This document shows, piece after piece, positions 1 to 8,127 of a stretch of 64,000 nt of DNA. The notes beneath the pieces are model-generated. The model was not told the origin of the DNA. It saw only the letters and a program-made list of their open reading frames with translations, and ran no database searches. The DNA comes from Paenibacillus riograndensis SBR5. GTDB lineage: Bacteria > Bacillota > Bacilli > Paenibacillales > Paenibacillaceae. The stretch's first letter is position 1. Each line of letters starts with the position of its first letter. Location of the stretch: positions 6,431,187 through 6,495,186 of the forward strand of contig NZ_LN831776.1 of assembly GCF_000981585.1 (NCBI RefSeq), read 5' to 3'. The translations under genes and the position numbers were made by a program.

Positions 1-83
1 TCGGCGGATTACCGGGTAGATGCCCGGCAAAATATCGCGTAGATGCTCGGCGGAATACCGGGTAGATACTCGGCGGAATTTAG
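1..83. repeat. 23-bp tandem repeat at window edge
   Basis: About three and a half contiguous copies of a 23-bp unit built around GTAGATGCTCGGCGGAA with small variations. The array is cut by the left window edge, so its full size is unknown. No coding potential is evident. Confidence 0.6.
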
Positions 84-200
84 CACAGCCCCCCCCTTTT
101 TTTACCGGCCTGCAGAAATAGGTTTACGTTTTTCCGTACCCTGGGTTGTGTGAGTAAGAACGTTTGGAATAATAGATTGGAAAGAGGGTGAAACACCAGG

Positions 201-1178
201 ATGACTTATTCGTTTGTAATCAGCCCGGTGTCCGTACAGGATTTTGAGAGCGAAGATGAGCTGATCGAGCGCTGCAAGGAATGGAATCTTTTGTCCAGTA
301 CAGCTACCCGGGTAAAAACTTATCTGTACAAGCGGCAAGGGCTCACGCTGCCTTGTGAAATTGTCGGATACGTGGATCCGCAGACCGTTGTGATTCAGTT
401 TGAGAATAAGCAGCAGCACTGCATTCATCCCGCTTATCTAAAAGAAATGCAGACCGCCGCCTTCGGCTCAAGGGCAGGCGCAGCTTCCGATGCGGTGAAG
501 ACGGAGGACTCCGGGACCTCTCCTGAAGAGGTTATCGCGGAAGACAGGGATGCCGACGCTGCAGATGCAGCACCCGGAGCTGAAGGGGACGAAAACGTCC
601 AGGCCGCAGCCGAAACATCTGCAGGCACTGGGGCAGCTGCAGCAGTAGCTGGGGCAGGGGCGGGTGCTGAGGCAGATGCAGCAACTGTCGCTGGAGCTGG
701 TGCTGCTGTTGCCGGGGCAGGTGCTGCTGTTGCCGGGGCAGGTGCTGCTGTTGCCGGGGCAGGTGCTGCTGTTGCCGGGGCAGGTGCTGCCGAGGTAGAT
801 GCGACAGTTGCTGGGGCAGCACCTGCCGATGAAACGCCGGAGGCTCCGAAGAAGCCTGCTAAATCCAAAAAGAAGCCGGCCCTTGTCCTGCCGGACGAGA
901 AACTCCAGATGACAGCCACTGTCAAAGAGTTCACAACCGTGCCCAATCATTTCTCGGATAACGACGACGAGGTAATTATTTATGACGTGGTGACCGTGGA
1001 GGGACAAGATCTTGCCATCGAGGAGGTCTGGTCCAGCCACAGCGCCACGCTGAAAAAGCTGGAGCTGGCCGTCGGCGATACTCTCTCCTTCGAGGCAAAG
1101 ATCGTCGCCAAAAAGCTTACCCAGCATCCGGTCAAATACAAAATCAACAACCCGTCCAAGATAAAAAAAGTGGACTAG
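201..1178 (+). CDS. hypothetical protein with Ala/Gly repeat linker
   Basis: A 325-residue cytoplasmic-looking protein without signal peptide or membrane segment; I do not recognise the family. Residues 1-90 form a compact domain (start MTYSFVISPVSVQDFE, with CEIVGYVDPQTVVIQF). Residues about 90-225 are an acidic then Ala/Gly-rich linker that includes four near-perfect copies of the heptapeptide VAGAGAA, encoded by an almost identical 21-bp DNA unit at 690-795. After a Lys/Pro-rich stretch (KKPAKSKKKPA) the last 95 residues look like a folded beta-rich domain, possibly OB-fold-like, but this is only an impression. An AGAGGGTGA-like ribosome site precedes the ATG. It stands alone and is followed by a GC-rich hairpin. 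The DNA-level identity of the repeats suggests recent slippage, so linker length probably varies between strains. Confidence 0.75.
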   Translation: MTYSFVISPVSVQDFESEDELIERCKEWNLLSSTATRVKTYLYKRQGLTLPCEIVGYVDPQTVVIQFENKQQHCIHPAYLKEMQTAAFGSRAGAASDAVKTEDSGTSPEEVIAEDRDADAADAAPGAEGDENVQAAAETSAGTGAAAAVAGAGAGAEADAATVAGAGAAVAGAGAAVAGAGAAVAGAGAAVAGAGAAEVDATVAGAAPADETPEAPKKPAKSKKKPALVLPDEKLQMTATVKEFTTVPNHFSDNDDEVIIYDVVTVEGQDLAIEEVWSSHSATLKKLELAVGDTLSFEAKIVAKKLTQHPVKYKINNPSKIKKVD

Positions 1179-1201
1179 CCGTCTATATGCAGTACGAACC
1201 A

Positions 1202-1229
1202 GCCCCGGGCGCTTCAACCAGCCCGGGGT
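1202..1229 (+). terminator. terminator-like hairpin
   Basis: CCCCGGGC pairs with GCCCGGGG across a 10-nt loop, 25 bases after the preceding stop codon. It is followed only by GGTTCTTC, so the U-tract is weak. Confidence 0.5.
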
Positions 1230-1237
1230 TCTTCAAC

Positions 1238-1513
1238 AACGGTATTTTTGCCGTTGTTTCGGAGCAAACCCGTCTCGCGGGCTCCAGCAACGGCACTTTT
1301 GCCGTTATTTCGGGGCGAACCCATCTCGCGGGCTTCAACAACGGCATTTTTGCCGTTGTTTCGGAGCAAACTCGCCTCGCGGGCTCCAGTAACGGCATTT
1401 TTGCCGTTGTTTCGGAGCAAACCCGTCTCGCGGGCTCCAGCAACGGCACTTTTGCCGTTGTTTTGAAGCAAACCCGCCGGCGGCGCTTCAGTAACGGCAC
1501 TTTTGCCGTTGTT
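1238..1513. repeat. 51-bp hairpin array 1 (six copies)
   Basis: Six copies start at 1238, 1289, 1340, 1391, 1442 and 1493, exactly 51 bases apart. Each has a perfect or near-perfect dyad of the form AACGGCAnTTTTGCCGTT, then a linker of about 30 bases containing GAGCAAACCCGTCTCGCG that is similar throughout this array. Because 51 is divisible by three, several frames stay open, which creates spurious ORFs. Confidence 0.9.
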
Positions 1514-1718
1514 GGTATACACCGTTCACCACGGCAGTGCAGCCGTCTTGGATTTCATTCTAGCGTTTGCCTAAAGAACGACTCTCCATGAACCCCACGG
1601 CAACTTTAAGTGGAAAAAGGATAACTAATTTGCTTGCTCACCCTTTTTTTCGGTAGTGTCAAGAAGTTTGTGTAAGAGTAGAGTATCTCTTTGGATTGTA
1701 TCTTTTTAGGGTGTAGGG

Positions 1719-1756
1719 GGGTTGTGGGTGCGGGGGTACCCCCGCACCCACAACCC
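1719..1756. terminator. 38-bp perfect palindrome in the IS end
   Basis: A perfect 38-bp palindrome centred on GTAC (half site reads GGGTTGTGGGTGCGGGGGTA), 10 bases downstream of the transposase stop. It could terminate transposase mRNA or block read-through from flanking genes; no U-run follows. Confidence 0.5.
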
Positions 1757-1766
1757 TGCAAACGCT

Positions 1767-2960
1767 CTACTCTGCGGCCTGTGGTTCGGCCATCGAATAG
1801 CGTTCGTCAAATAACTTGCTGAGTTCCTTTTTCACCGTATCCATCCCAAACCCAGGCACCACTCGGTCCGCAAACCGTTCATTGTAGGCCGTTGCTTCCA
1901 AATATACGATTTTCTCAGCTGCATCCATGTTCGTGAGACTGTTCATGGGCTTGAGTCGCTTCCGAATTTCCTTGTTCATTCGCTCGATCGGGTTCGACGT
2001 GTAGATCGCTTTGTGGATTTCCACAGGGTACTTGTAGAATGTCAGCAGCGTGGACAACTGTTCTTCCCATGAGGCTATTTCCTTCGGGTACAGCTTGCTC
2101 CACTTGGCTTTCACGGTATCGAATGCGGCCCGGGCTACCTCCTCATCCGGCGCGGTGTATACCGTCTTCAGGGCTTCAATGACGTCAGTCTTGTGTTCGA
2201 CCCGGATTTTGGGAAACGTGGCCCGTACCTTGTGCACCACGCAATGCTGCACATCCGCTTTGGGGTACATTTCTTTAAAGGCGGCATCCAGGCCCGGGAG
2301 TCCGTCAAATACACCCAGAAGCACTTCCTGCGCTCCGCGGTTGTACAGATCTTTGAGGACCTCCCGCCAGCCGTTTGAACTCTCTTGACCACCGACGTAG
2401 AACCCAAGGATTTGACGATGTCCCTCTTCGTCGATGCCCATCGCAAAATAGATGACTTCCCCACTGACGGTCCCGCGTCTGAGCTTCACGTACAGCCCGT
2501 CCAGGTAAATCACAGCGTAGCGTTTGGCGAGCGGACGGGACTGCCAGTTCTGAATATCCTCCAGCACCGTAGCCGTAATGTTGCTCACGGTCGCTGCGGA
2601 ATAATGACTGCCGAACATACTTTCAATGAAACGGGCCACGTCCCGTGTACCCATGCCGCTTTTGTACATCTGGATGACCGCCTCTTCCAGCCAGCCGTCT
2701 CTGCGTTGGTAGGGCTCGAACACTTGGGTCTGGTAGTACCCTTTACGGTCTCTAGGCACCTCCAGATCCTCCAAATGACCGTATTTGGTATGCAGATCCC
2801 GCTTGTAATATCCATTGCGGCTGTTACGTACACCCACTTGCTCATTCTCCATGAAGTACTGAATCTCAGCCCTCATGATGGATTCCAGGTGGTCTTTGAC
2901 AAACGTAGTGACAAGATTTTCAAATAGATTATTCAGCATATTTTCGGGTACAATAGTCAT
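1767..2960 (-). CDS. IS256-family transposase (mutator type)
   Basis: A 397-residue DDE transposase of the IS256/mutator family, full length for the group and without frameshift, so possibly active. The catalytic triad appears as Asp154 (YLDGLY), Asp219 (VFDGLPGLD) and Glu326 (NPIERMNKEIRKR). The C/H motif DVQHCVVHKVR, usual between the second Asp and the Glu, lies at about residues 236-246. The N-terminal 130 residues carry the helical DNA-binding part (GTRDVARFIESMFG). An AAAGGAA ribosome site precedes the ATG. It is the only gene of the element and lies between the inverted repeats described for the IS. Confidence 0.95.
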   Translation of the reverse strand: MTIVPENMLNNLFENLVTTFVKDHLESIMRAEIQYFMENEQVGVRNSRNGYYKRDLHTKYGHLEDLEVPRDRKGYYQTQVFEPYQRRDGWLEEAVIQMYKSGMGTRDVARFIESMFGSHYSAATVSNITATVLEDIQNWQSRPLAKRYAVIYLDGLYVKLRRGTVSGEVIYFAMGIDEEGHRQILGFYVGGQESSNGWREVLKDLYNRGAQEVLLGVFDGLPGLDAAFKEMYPKADVQHCVVHKVRATFPKIRVEHKTDVIEALKTVYTAPDEEVARAAFDTVKAKWSKLYPKEIASWEEQLSTLLTFYKYPVEIHKAIYTSNPIERMNKEIRKRLKPMNSLTNMDAAEKIVYLEATAYNERFADRVVPGFGMDTVKKELSKLFDERYSMAEPQAAE

Positions 2961-3072
2961 CGAGTAGGGTTCCTTTCTTGGTGGTTTCGCAATCCCGAGA
3001 ATACCCTACTTTTTTGTTGCCTGCTAGGCTCCAAATCTTGGTACACAACTTACTTTACGCCATCTTTTTTTC

Positions 3073-3250
3073 AGCAGATGAAGTGGAAAAAGGTACACTA
3101 ATTCAGCTCATTTCGCCTTTGGACGAGGAATTTATCCCCATTAAGTTTACTTATTCCATCTAATTCTCAGAATTTTTGAATTCCGGGAAAAATAAGCTCC
3201 CTTTTTTCCAACTAGCGCTTGCAAAACGGCCGGTGAGCAAGCGCTAGTTG
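3073..3250. repeat. dispersed GTGGAAAAAGG repeat, copy near IS
   Basis: This stretch begins CAGATGAAGTGGAAAAAGG and continues through ACTAATTCAGCTCATTTCGCC and a CCGGGAAAAATAAG block. It closely matches 24264-24440. The part left of the IS (1545-1640) matches 24150-24245. Together they look like one composite repeat split by the insertion. Confidence 0.8.
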
Positions 3251-3318
3251 GAATGAGGAGATCTAGACTGATCCCTCAACTTCATAATTTCCAAGATTCG
3301 GGACTTCACCGGTTCAAC

Positions 3319-3435
3319 AACGGCACTTTTGCCGAACAATCTAGTCTGCGGGACTTCATCAACGGCATTTCTGCCGTTGTTTCGGAGCGAATCCGCCTCG
3401 TGGGCTTCATCAACGCACTTTTGCCGTTGTTGATC
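3319..3435. repeat. 51-bp hairpin array 2 (three copies)
   Basis: Three hairpin units of the AACGGCAnTTTTGCCGTT type start at 3319, 3361 and 3412. The last spacing is 51 bases. The first is 42 because the right arm of the first hairpin and part of its linker are deleted. Linkers resemble those of array 1 (TTTCGGAGCGAATCC). Confidence 0.85.
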
Positions 3436-3462
3436 CAAAAAAGCCAGGCTGCGCATACATGG

Positions 3463-3813
3463 TTCCCCCCGTATACGCAGCCTAGCTTCTATTCCCGGGT
3501 TCCCCCGTATACGCAGCCTAGCCTCTATTCCCGGGTTCCCCTGTATACGCAGCCTAGCCTCTATTCTCGGGTTCCCCCCGTATACGCAGCCTAGCTTCTA
3601 TTCCCGGGTTCCCCCGTATACGCGGCCTGGCCTCTATTCCCGGGTTCCCCCGTATACGCAGCCTAGCTTCTATTCCCGGGTTCCCCCGTATACGCGGCCT
3701 GGCCTCTATTCCCGGGTTCCCCCGTATACGCAACCTAGCCTCTATTCTCGGGTTCCCCCGTATACGCAGCCTAGCCTCTATTCCCGGGTTCCCCTGTATA
3801 CCCGGCCTGGCCT
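3463..3813. repeat. 36-bp tandem repeat array (ten copies)
   Basis: Ten contiguous units start at 3471, 3507, 3543, 3580, 3616, 3652, 3688, 3724, 3760 and 3796 (36 bases apart, once 37). Each contains GTATACGCAGCCTAGC and the palindromes GTATAC and CCCGGG. Variation is limited to a few positions (CAGCCTAG or CGGCCTGG). The last unit runs into the stop codon of the minus-strand gene that ends at 3814. Confidence 0.9.
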
Positions 3814-4839
3814 CTATTCATCTGCTGCCGGGCGGGCAGCCTGCGTAACTGCCGCGAACATCGTCACCCCGCCGGGCTCCGGCCCGGTGACTTCCGCCCG
3901 CTCCCGGCGCACCAGCTCGGCCAGATGCGCCAGCGCCTCGCTCATCGCGAACCGCATCTGGTGCGCGCTGGACACGCGGCTGCGGAACAGCGCTTCGCAT
4001 ACCGCGAAGCCGCTGAGCGGGCCGCCCGCGAGCAGAGCGGCTGCCTGCTCCAGCCGCTCTTCGTGATGGCGCAGCAGGCTGTCCGCCCGCTCCGTGAAGC
4101 CCGTGAACGGTTCCCGGTGTCCCGGGAACGCACGGGTCACCCGGAGGCTGCGCAGCTCGCGCAGCCCCTCCAGGAAGGTGCGCAGCGGCTGCGGATCGCT
4201 GCCCGGCTGCAGGCTGACGTTGGGCGAGATCTGCGGCAGCACGGCATCGCCGCAGAGAATCAGCCCGCTGCCGCCGTGATAAAAGGACAAATGCCCCGGC
4301 GCATGTCCGCCGGTTACCAGCGGCTTCCATTTGCGGTTGCCCATGATGAACGGCTCTGCCGCGTTGATATAGGCTACCTCCGGCTGCGGGGTGACCTGGG
4401 GCAGGAAGCTCTCCAGATGCTCCCTGATTCCCTGTACCCAGTCCTCCGGCATGCCGTAGCGGAGGAAGAACAGCGGCAGCGCTTCATTCAGCATCCCTTC
4501 CGCTCCCCAGGTCAGCCGGGCTTCTTCGTGGGCCCGTTCCGACATCCAGACCTTGCCGCCGCTGCGGGCCTGCAGCCAGCCAGCAAGACCGTAGTGGTCC
4601 GGATGATGATGCGTCACCACGATATCCCGGATTGTGCTCCAGGAACAGTCCAGCTCCTGAAGCACAGCTTCCCATGCCGCTTCCGCCTCAGGCGTGTGCG
4701 GCCCGGGGTCAATCACCGTAAGCTGTCCGTTCCGGTCAGGCAGAATATAGCTGTTCACCTGGCGCAGCGGCGGAGCCATCGGAACTGAGAACTGGATAAT
4801 GCCGCCTTCCCATGTGGTCATGTTTGTCTTTGGCATCAT
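3814..4839 (-). CDS. MBL-fold metallo-hydrolase
   Basis: A metallo-beta-lactamase-fold hydrolase of about 341 residues. The metal-binding motif THHHPDHYG is clear, preceded by the fold's IDPGPHT strand and followed by GGHAPGHLSFY and CGDAVLP, which supply the later His and Asp ligands. The C-terminal third resembles the winged-helix-like extension seen in hydroxyacylglutathione-hydrolase-like and LACTB2-like proteins; the substrate cannot be told. An in-frame ATG at 4878 exists, but AGGGGAGG lies 10 bases before ATG 4839, which I prefer. It sits about 40 bases after a methyltransferase gene on the same strand and is probably cotranscribed. Its stop codon is embedded in the edge of the 36-bp repeat array. 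Confidence 0.85.
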   Translation of the reverse strand: MMPKTNMTTWEGGIIQFSVPMAPPLRQVNSYILPDRNGQLTVIDPGPHTPEAEAAWEAVLQELDCSWSTIRDIVVTHHHPDHYGLAGWLQARSGGKVWMSERAHEEARLTWGAEGMLNEALPLFFLRYGMPEDWVQGIREHLESFLPQVTPQPEVAYINAAEPFIMGNRKWKPLVTGGHAPGHLSFYHGGSGLILCGDAVLPQISPNVSLQPGSDPQPLRTFLEGLRELRSLRVTRAFPGHREPFTGFTERADSLLRHHEERLEQAAALLAGGPLSGFAVCEALFRSRVSSAHQMRFAMSEALAHLAELVRRERAEVTGPEPGGVTMFAAVTQAARPAADE

Positions 4840-4879
4840 GCCGTCGCCGCCTCCCCTGAATCTTCTCCCCGATACCATC

Positions 4880-5614
4880 CTAGGGACGCACGCCCGTAAA
4901 GATCATCCGCCGCGAATTCTCCGCCTCATACTCATCTTCCTCATAGCTGCCGTGCACGGCCTCCAGCTGAAGGCCTGCAGCGGCAATCATCTCGCGGAAT
5001 TTCTCCAGCGGGTACAGCTTGACCCGCTCATGATATTTGCGGGGGGCACCCCCTGACTTTGAGGTCAGGATGATGTCCTTCTTGATATAGCCATCCTCAA
5101 TCCGCCGCGACTCATCAATCAGGTTGTCCCCGTCCTCACGGACTGAGTGCGGAACCAGATGGCGGATCACATGGGCCGGATTCAAAAAATCAACAATGAA
5201 TTTGCCGCCCGGCACCAGCATACGGTGAATTTCCCGCAGCACCTTCACCTGCTCCTCATCCTCTTCAAAATATCCAAACGAAGTAAACAAATTCACCACA
5301 GCCGCAAAACCGCCTTCAAGCGGCAGCCTGCGCATATCCGAACGTATCCAGGTGACCGTTTCGGCCCCGGCCTGCGCCCGTGCTTCACGGAGCAGCGCAT
5401 CCGACAAATCCACACCCGTAACCTCATAGCCCGCTTCCGCAAGCGCCAGGGAATGGCGGCCCATGCCGCAGCATAAATCCAGCACTTTGGCGCCTTGCGG
5501 CAGCTTCAGCCAGCCGATCATTTTCTCCACCTCGCGCCGTGCCCCGCCGAAATCCCTGTGCCTGTATACAATTAAATAATCCTCGCCAAAGCTCTCCTCA
5601 TACCACTCGCCCAT
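4880..5614 (-). CDS. class I SAM-dependent methyltransferase
   Basis: A 244-residue Rossmann-fold methyltransferase. The SAM-binding motif I is VLDLCCGMGRHSLALA at about residues 45-60, with the acidic end of strand 2 in VTGVDLS and a post-motif WIRSDMRRLPLEGGFAAVVNLF. The C-terminal part (FIVDFLNPAHVIRHL) resembles small-molecule methyltransferases of the UbiE/bsmA-like group. The target is unknown. The start at 5614 has a strong site GGGAGGAGAGG four bases upstream; an in-frame codon 10 residues earlier is less likely. It is probably the first gene of a two-gene unit with the MBL-fold hydrolase. Confidence 0.85.
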   Translation of the reverse strand: MGEWYEESFGEDYLIVYRHRDFGGARREVEKMIGWLKLPQGAKVLDLCCGMGRHSLALAEAGYEVTGVDLSDALLREARAQAGAETVTWIRSDMRRLPLEGGFAAVVNLFTSFGYFEEDEEQVKVLREIHRMLVPGGKFIVDFLNPAHVIRHLVPHSVREDGDNLIDESRRIEDGYIKKDIILTSKSGGAPRKYHERVKLYPLEKFREMIAAAGLQLEAVHGSYEEDEYEAENSRRMIFTGVRP

Positions 5615-5970
5615 ATTCCTCTCCTCCCGCAGCAGCACCTGCACAAGCTTTTTCTATGTATGCTAATGCGTGTATTCAAACCTTAATTCTCCCAAATCCG
5701 CGGCTATGCTCCTGCTTTTCCTCCTAATATCGGGGCTTGAATACATCGCCTAATGTAACGCAATTGTACCGCCTTTTAGGGGTAAACTCAAAAAAGAGTC
5801 GCCATTTCGCCATACTTCCCGCGTCACGGCAACTCTTTAGCCACTTCTAGTTCAGTTGAACTTTAGATTTTCATACGGGTCTGTGACTGATTATGCTTCC
5901 GGTGCGGGCTTTCCTATGAAAAGCTTTCAGGCATACGCTTCCGCTCTTACAGTTCCGACTTCCCTCCAGT
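5615..5970. other. intergenic stretch holding a terminator
   Basis: No gene is supported here. It carries the terminator at 5789-5837 on the minus strand and the likely promoter region of the methyltransferase gene, in which I could not fix a convincing -35/-10 pair. Confidence 0.5.
5789..5837 (-). terminator. terminator of the GH13 gene
   Basis: On the minus strand AGAGTTGCC pairs with GGCGACTCT (one wobble), followed by six U. It lies about 135 bases beyond the stop of the alpha-glucosidase gene. Confidence 0.65.
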
Positions 5971-7671
5971 TCATCTTACCTGGCTCTGCCGCTGCAAATA
6001 GACTCTCGCTTCATAAGGCCTGAGCTTCAGACTCTGCAGGTCTTCCTCTTTATTCGGCGTGTAATTGGAAATCAGCAGCTCCAGCTTCTCCGGCTGAAAA
6101 TCCTCCGGCAGCTCAAATACCGGCTCCCGCTCAAAAAAATTCAGGATTACCAGCAGCCGCTCCTCCTCCAGCGTGCGGGTATACGCATAAATTTCCGGAT
6201 GCTCTTTCAGCAGCAGGGTATAGTCGCCGTAGACAATGACCTGATGTTTTTTTCGCAGCTCAATCAGCTTCTTGTAGTAATGATAGATCGAATCCGGGTC
6301 CCTCACCGCGCTCGCTGCATTGATCTCCCTGGAATTGGAGTTCACACGGATCCATGGCACGCCTGTTGTAAATCCGCCGTTCTCCCCATCGTCCCACTGC
6401 ATCGGCGTGCGGGCATTGTCCCGGCTTTTTTTGTGGATCGCGGCCATGATGTCGGCTTCGGGAACGCCATTCGTACGTTTTTCTTCATAATAATTCAGCG
6501 TCTCCACATCCCGGTAATCATCAATCGACTCAAAACCCGCATTCGTCATCCCGAGCTCCTCACCCTGATAGATATAAGGCGTTCCCTCCAGCATGTGAAT
6601 GAAGGTAGCCAGCATTTTGGCCGAGGGGATGCGGTAATACAGATCGTTGCCGAACCGTGATACCGAGCGCGGCTGGTCATGGTTGCACAAATAGTTGGCG
6701 TTCCAGCCTTTCCCGTGCAGGACCGTCTGCCAATTGCTGATAATCTTCTTAAGCTCCAGGAGGCTCCAGGGTACCGTATCCCATTTTCCCCCGCCGGGAG
6801 CTGCGCAATCCAGATTCATATGCTCGAATTGAAAGGTCATATTCAGCTCGCGGCGTCCATCCCCGACATAATCCAGGGCCTGCTCCGGGCCCAGACCCGA
6901 GGTTTCGCCGACCGTCATGATATCGTAAAAGTAGAGCACCTGATCGTTCAGGTTGCGCAGCAGCGTGTGCACATGCTCCAGATTGGAGAACATATCATAC
7001 GCCCGCACCGTTGCCGTTCCATGGGGATTCAAGGCGTCGGGATATCCGCCTTTTTTCACAATATGGGCGATTGCATCAAACCGGAAGCCGTCGACCCCTT
7101 TTTTCAGCCACCACTGCACCATTTCATGCAGCTTGTCAATCACGGCGGGGTTTTCCCAGTTCAGATCCGGCTGGAATTTAGAATAGAGATGCAGATAATA
7201 TTCATCCGTCTTGGGATCAAGCTCCCAGACCGAACCGCTGAAATAGGACTCCCAGTTATTCGGCGGACCGCCGTTTTTGCCTTTTCTCCAGATGTAATAA
7301 TCCCGTTTGGGATTATCCTTCGAGCTTCTGGATTCAATAAACCAGGGATGCTGATGGGACGTATGGTTCAGCACCAGATCCATCATCAGCTTCATCCCGC
7401 GCGAGTGCAGCTCCCGCAGCAGCCGGTCAAAATCATCCATCGTCCCGAATTCCTTCATAATGTCGCAATAATCACTGATATCATAGCCGTTGTCATGATT
7501 TGGAGATTTATAAATCGGGCAGATCCAGATCACATCCACGCCCAGATCTTGCAAATAATCCAGCTTGGACATAATCCCGCGCAGATCTCCAATCCCGTCA
7601 CCGTTACTATCCATGAAACTGATCGGATAAATCTGGTATACGACACTTTCCTTCCACCATTTTGGATTCAC
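5971..7671 (-). CDS. GH13 alpha-glucosidase
   Basis: A 566-residue glycoside hydrolase of family 13, oligo-1,6-glucosidase/alpha-glucosidase subfamily, normal length and no signal peptide, so it should act on imported oligosaccharides in the cytoplasm. The catalytic residues are visible: nucleophile Asp199 (GVDGFRFDAI), acid/base Glu256 (TVGETSG) and transition-state Asp332 (NHDQPRS). The N-terminal YQIYPISFMDSNGDGIGDL carries the family's calcium-site motif. The residue after the nucleophile is Ala rather than Val; in this subfamily Ala there is associated with preference for alpha-1,4 over alpha-1,6 links, so maltose-type substrates are a reasonable inference. The start is GTG with GGAGGGA upstream. 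No sugar transporter or regulator is adjacent. Confidence 0.93.
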   Translation of the reverse strand: MNPKWWKESVVYQIYPISFMDSNGDGIGDLRGIMSKLDYLQDLGVDVIWICPIYKSPNHDNGYDISDYCDIMKEFGTMDDFDRLLRELHSRGMKLMMDLVLNHTSHQHPWFIESRSSKDNPKRDYYIWRKGKNGGPPNNWESYFSGSVWELDPKTDEYYLHLYSKFQPDLNWENPAVIDKLHEMVQWWLKKGVDGFRFDAIAHIVKKGGYPDALNPHGTATVRAYDMFSNLEHVHTLLRNLNDQVLYFYDIMTVGETSGLGPEQALDYVGDGRRELNMTFQFEHMNLDCAAPGGGKWDTVPWSLLELKKIISNWQTVLHGKGWNANYLCNHDQPRSVSRFGNDLYYRIPSAKMLATFIHMLEGTPYIYQGEELGMTNAGFESIDDYRDVETLNYYEEKRTNGVPEADIMAAIHKKSRDNARTPMQWDDGENGGFTTGVPWIRVNSNSREINAASAVRDPDSIYHYYKKLIELRKKHQVIVYGDYTLLLKEHPEIYAYTRTLEEERLLVILNFFEREPVFELPEDFQPEKLELLISNYTPNKEEDLQSLKLRPYEARVYLQRQSQVR

Positions 7672-7837
7672 AAGGACTCCCTCCGCTTCTGCATTTCAGA
7701 CATATTAGTATATCTTAACCACACTGGCGGAAGAGAATAACAAATTTTGATAAATCCTTGCTTCACATGCGTTACTCAGCAGCAACAGCGAATCCTCCAA
7801 TTGTTCAAAAGGAATCAGGCCCGCCGTCCAATTTCAT

Positions 7838-8057
7838 CTATATAGAGTGAACTTAAGATATTTACATTAGGGACTTCGTCGGGATTACGGAGAATGTTTG
7901 GACTTCCGGCCGCTGCCCATCTGCAGATTTCTTGATTTGTACCGCTGTTCTCGGTGGAAATCCGCAGACAAAGGCGGACGCATTCGCTCCGTAAGTATCC
8001 AAACTTCCCCTCCATCCCCTTTCCCTTTTGTTAGTTTTTCAAGTTCGCTCTATATAG
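7838..8057. mobile_element. MITE-like element, copy 1 (220 bp)
   Basis: Bounded by CTATATAGAGTGAACTT and its near-perfect inverted copy AAGTTCGCTCTATATAG. The interior has nested complementary blocks (GTTTGGA with TCCAAAC; TCTGCAGATTTC with GGAAATCCGCAGA), so transcripts would fold into one long hairpin. It has no ORF of its own. A second copy with the same orientation and about 90 percent identity lies at 28423-28640. Confidence 0.8.
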
Positions 8058-8127
8058 AACACATTTTCCGGCTCAGACCCACCCTTTTTTCAAAGCCAAT
8101 CCCTGTTCCGCAAATACCGGAGGCCGT

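Larger units (their letters stand above)
1652..3063 (-). mobile_element. IS256-family insertion sequence
   Basis: A complete-looking IS of about 1.41 kb with one transposase gene. The ends are imperfect inverted repeats: about 14 of 19 positions match between the left end (GTGTCAAGAAGTTTGTGTA) and the reverse complement of the right end. It is flanked by a 9-bp direct repeat CTTTTTTTC at 1643-1651 and 3064-3072, the duplication length expected for this family. The element interrupts a dispersed repeat that is present without an IS at about 24.15-24.3 kb. The exact end may be off by one or two bases. Confidence 0.85.

Noticed and set aside
1238..1513. Possible CRISPR array (palindromic repeat plus about 30-base spacers; also the 36-bp array at 3463-3813)
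   Set aside because: Linkers within each array are nearly identical, not unique, the 36-bp units are contiguous without spacers, and no cas gene is in the window.
1187..1591. Open frames across the hairpin arrays (also 3253-3594 and 58951-59385)
   Set aside because: They arise because 51 and 36 are multiples of three; frames are open on both strands and lack ribosome sites.
5971..7671. Trehalose-6-phosphate hydrolase
   Set aside because: No treP or treR neighbour, and the region after the nucleophile fits alpha-glucosidases better.
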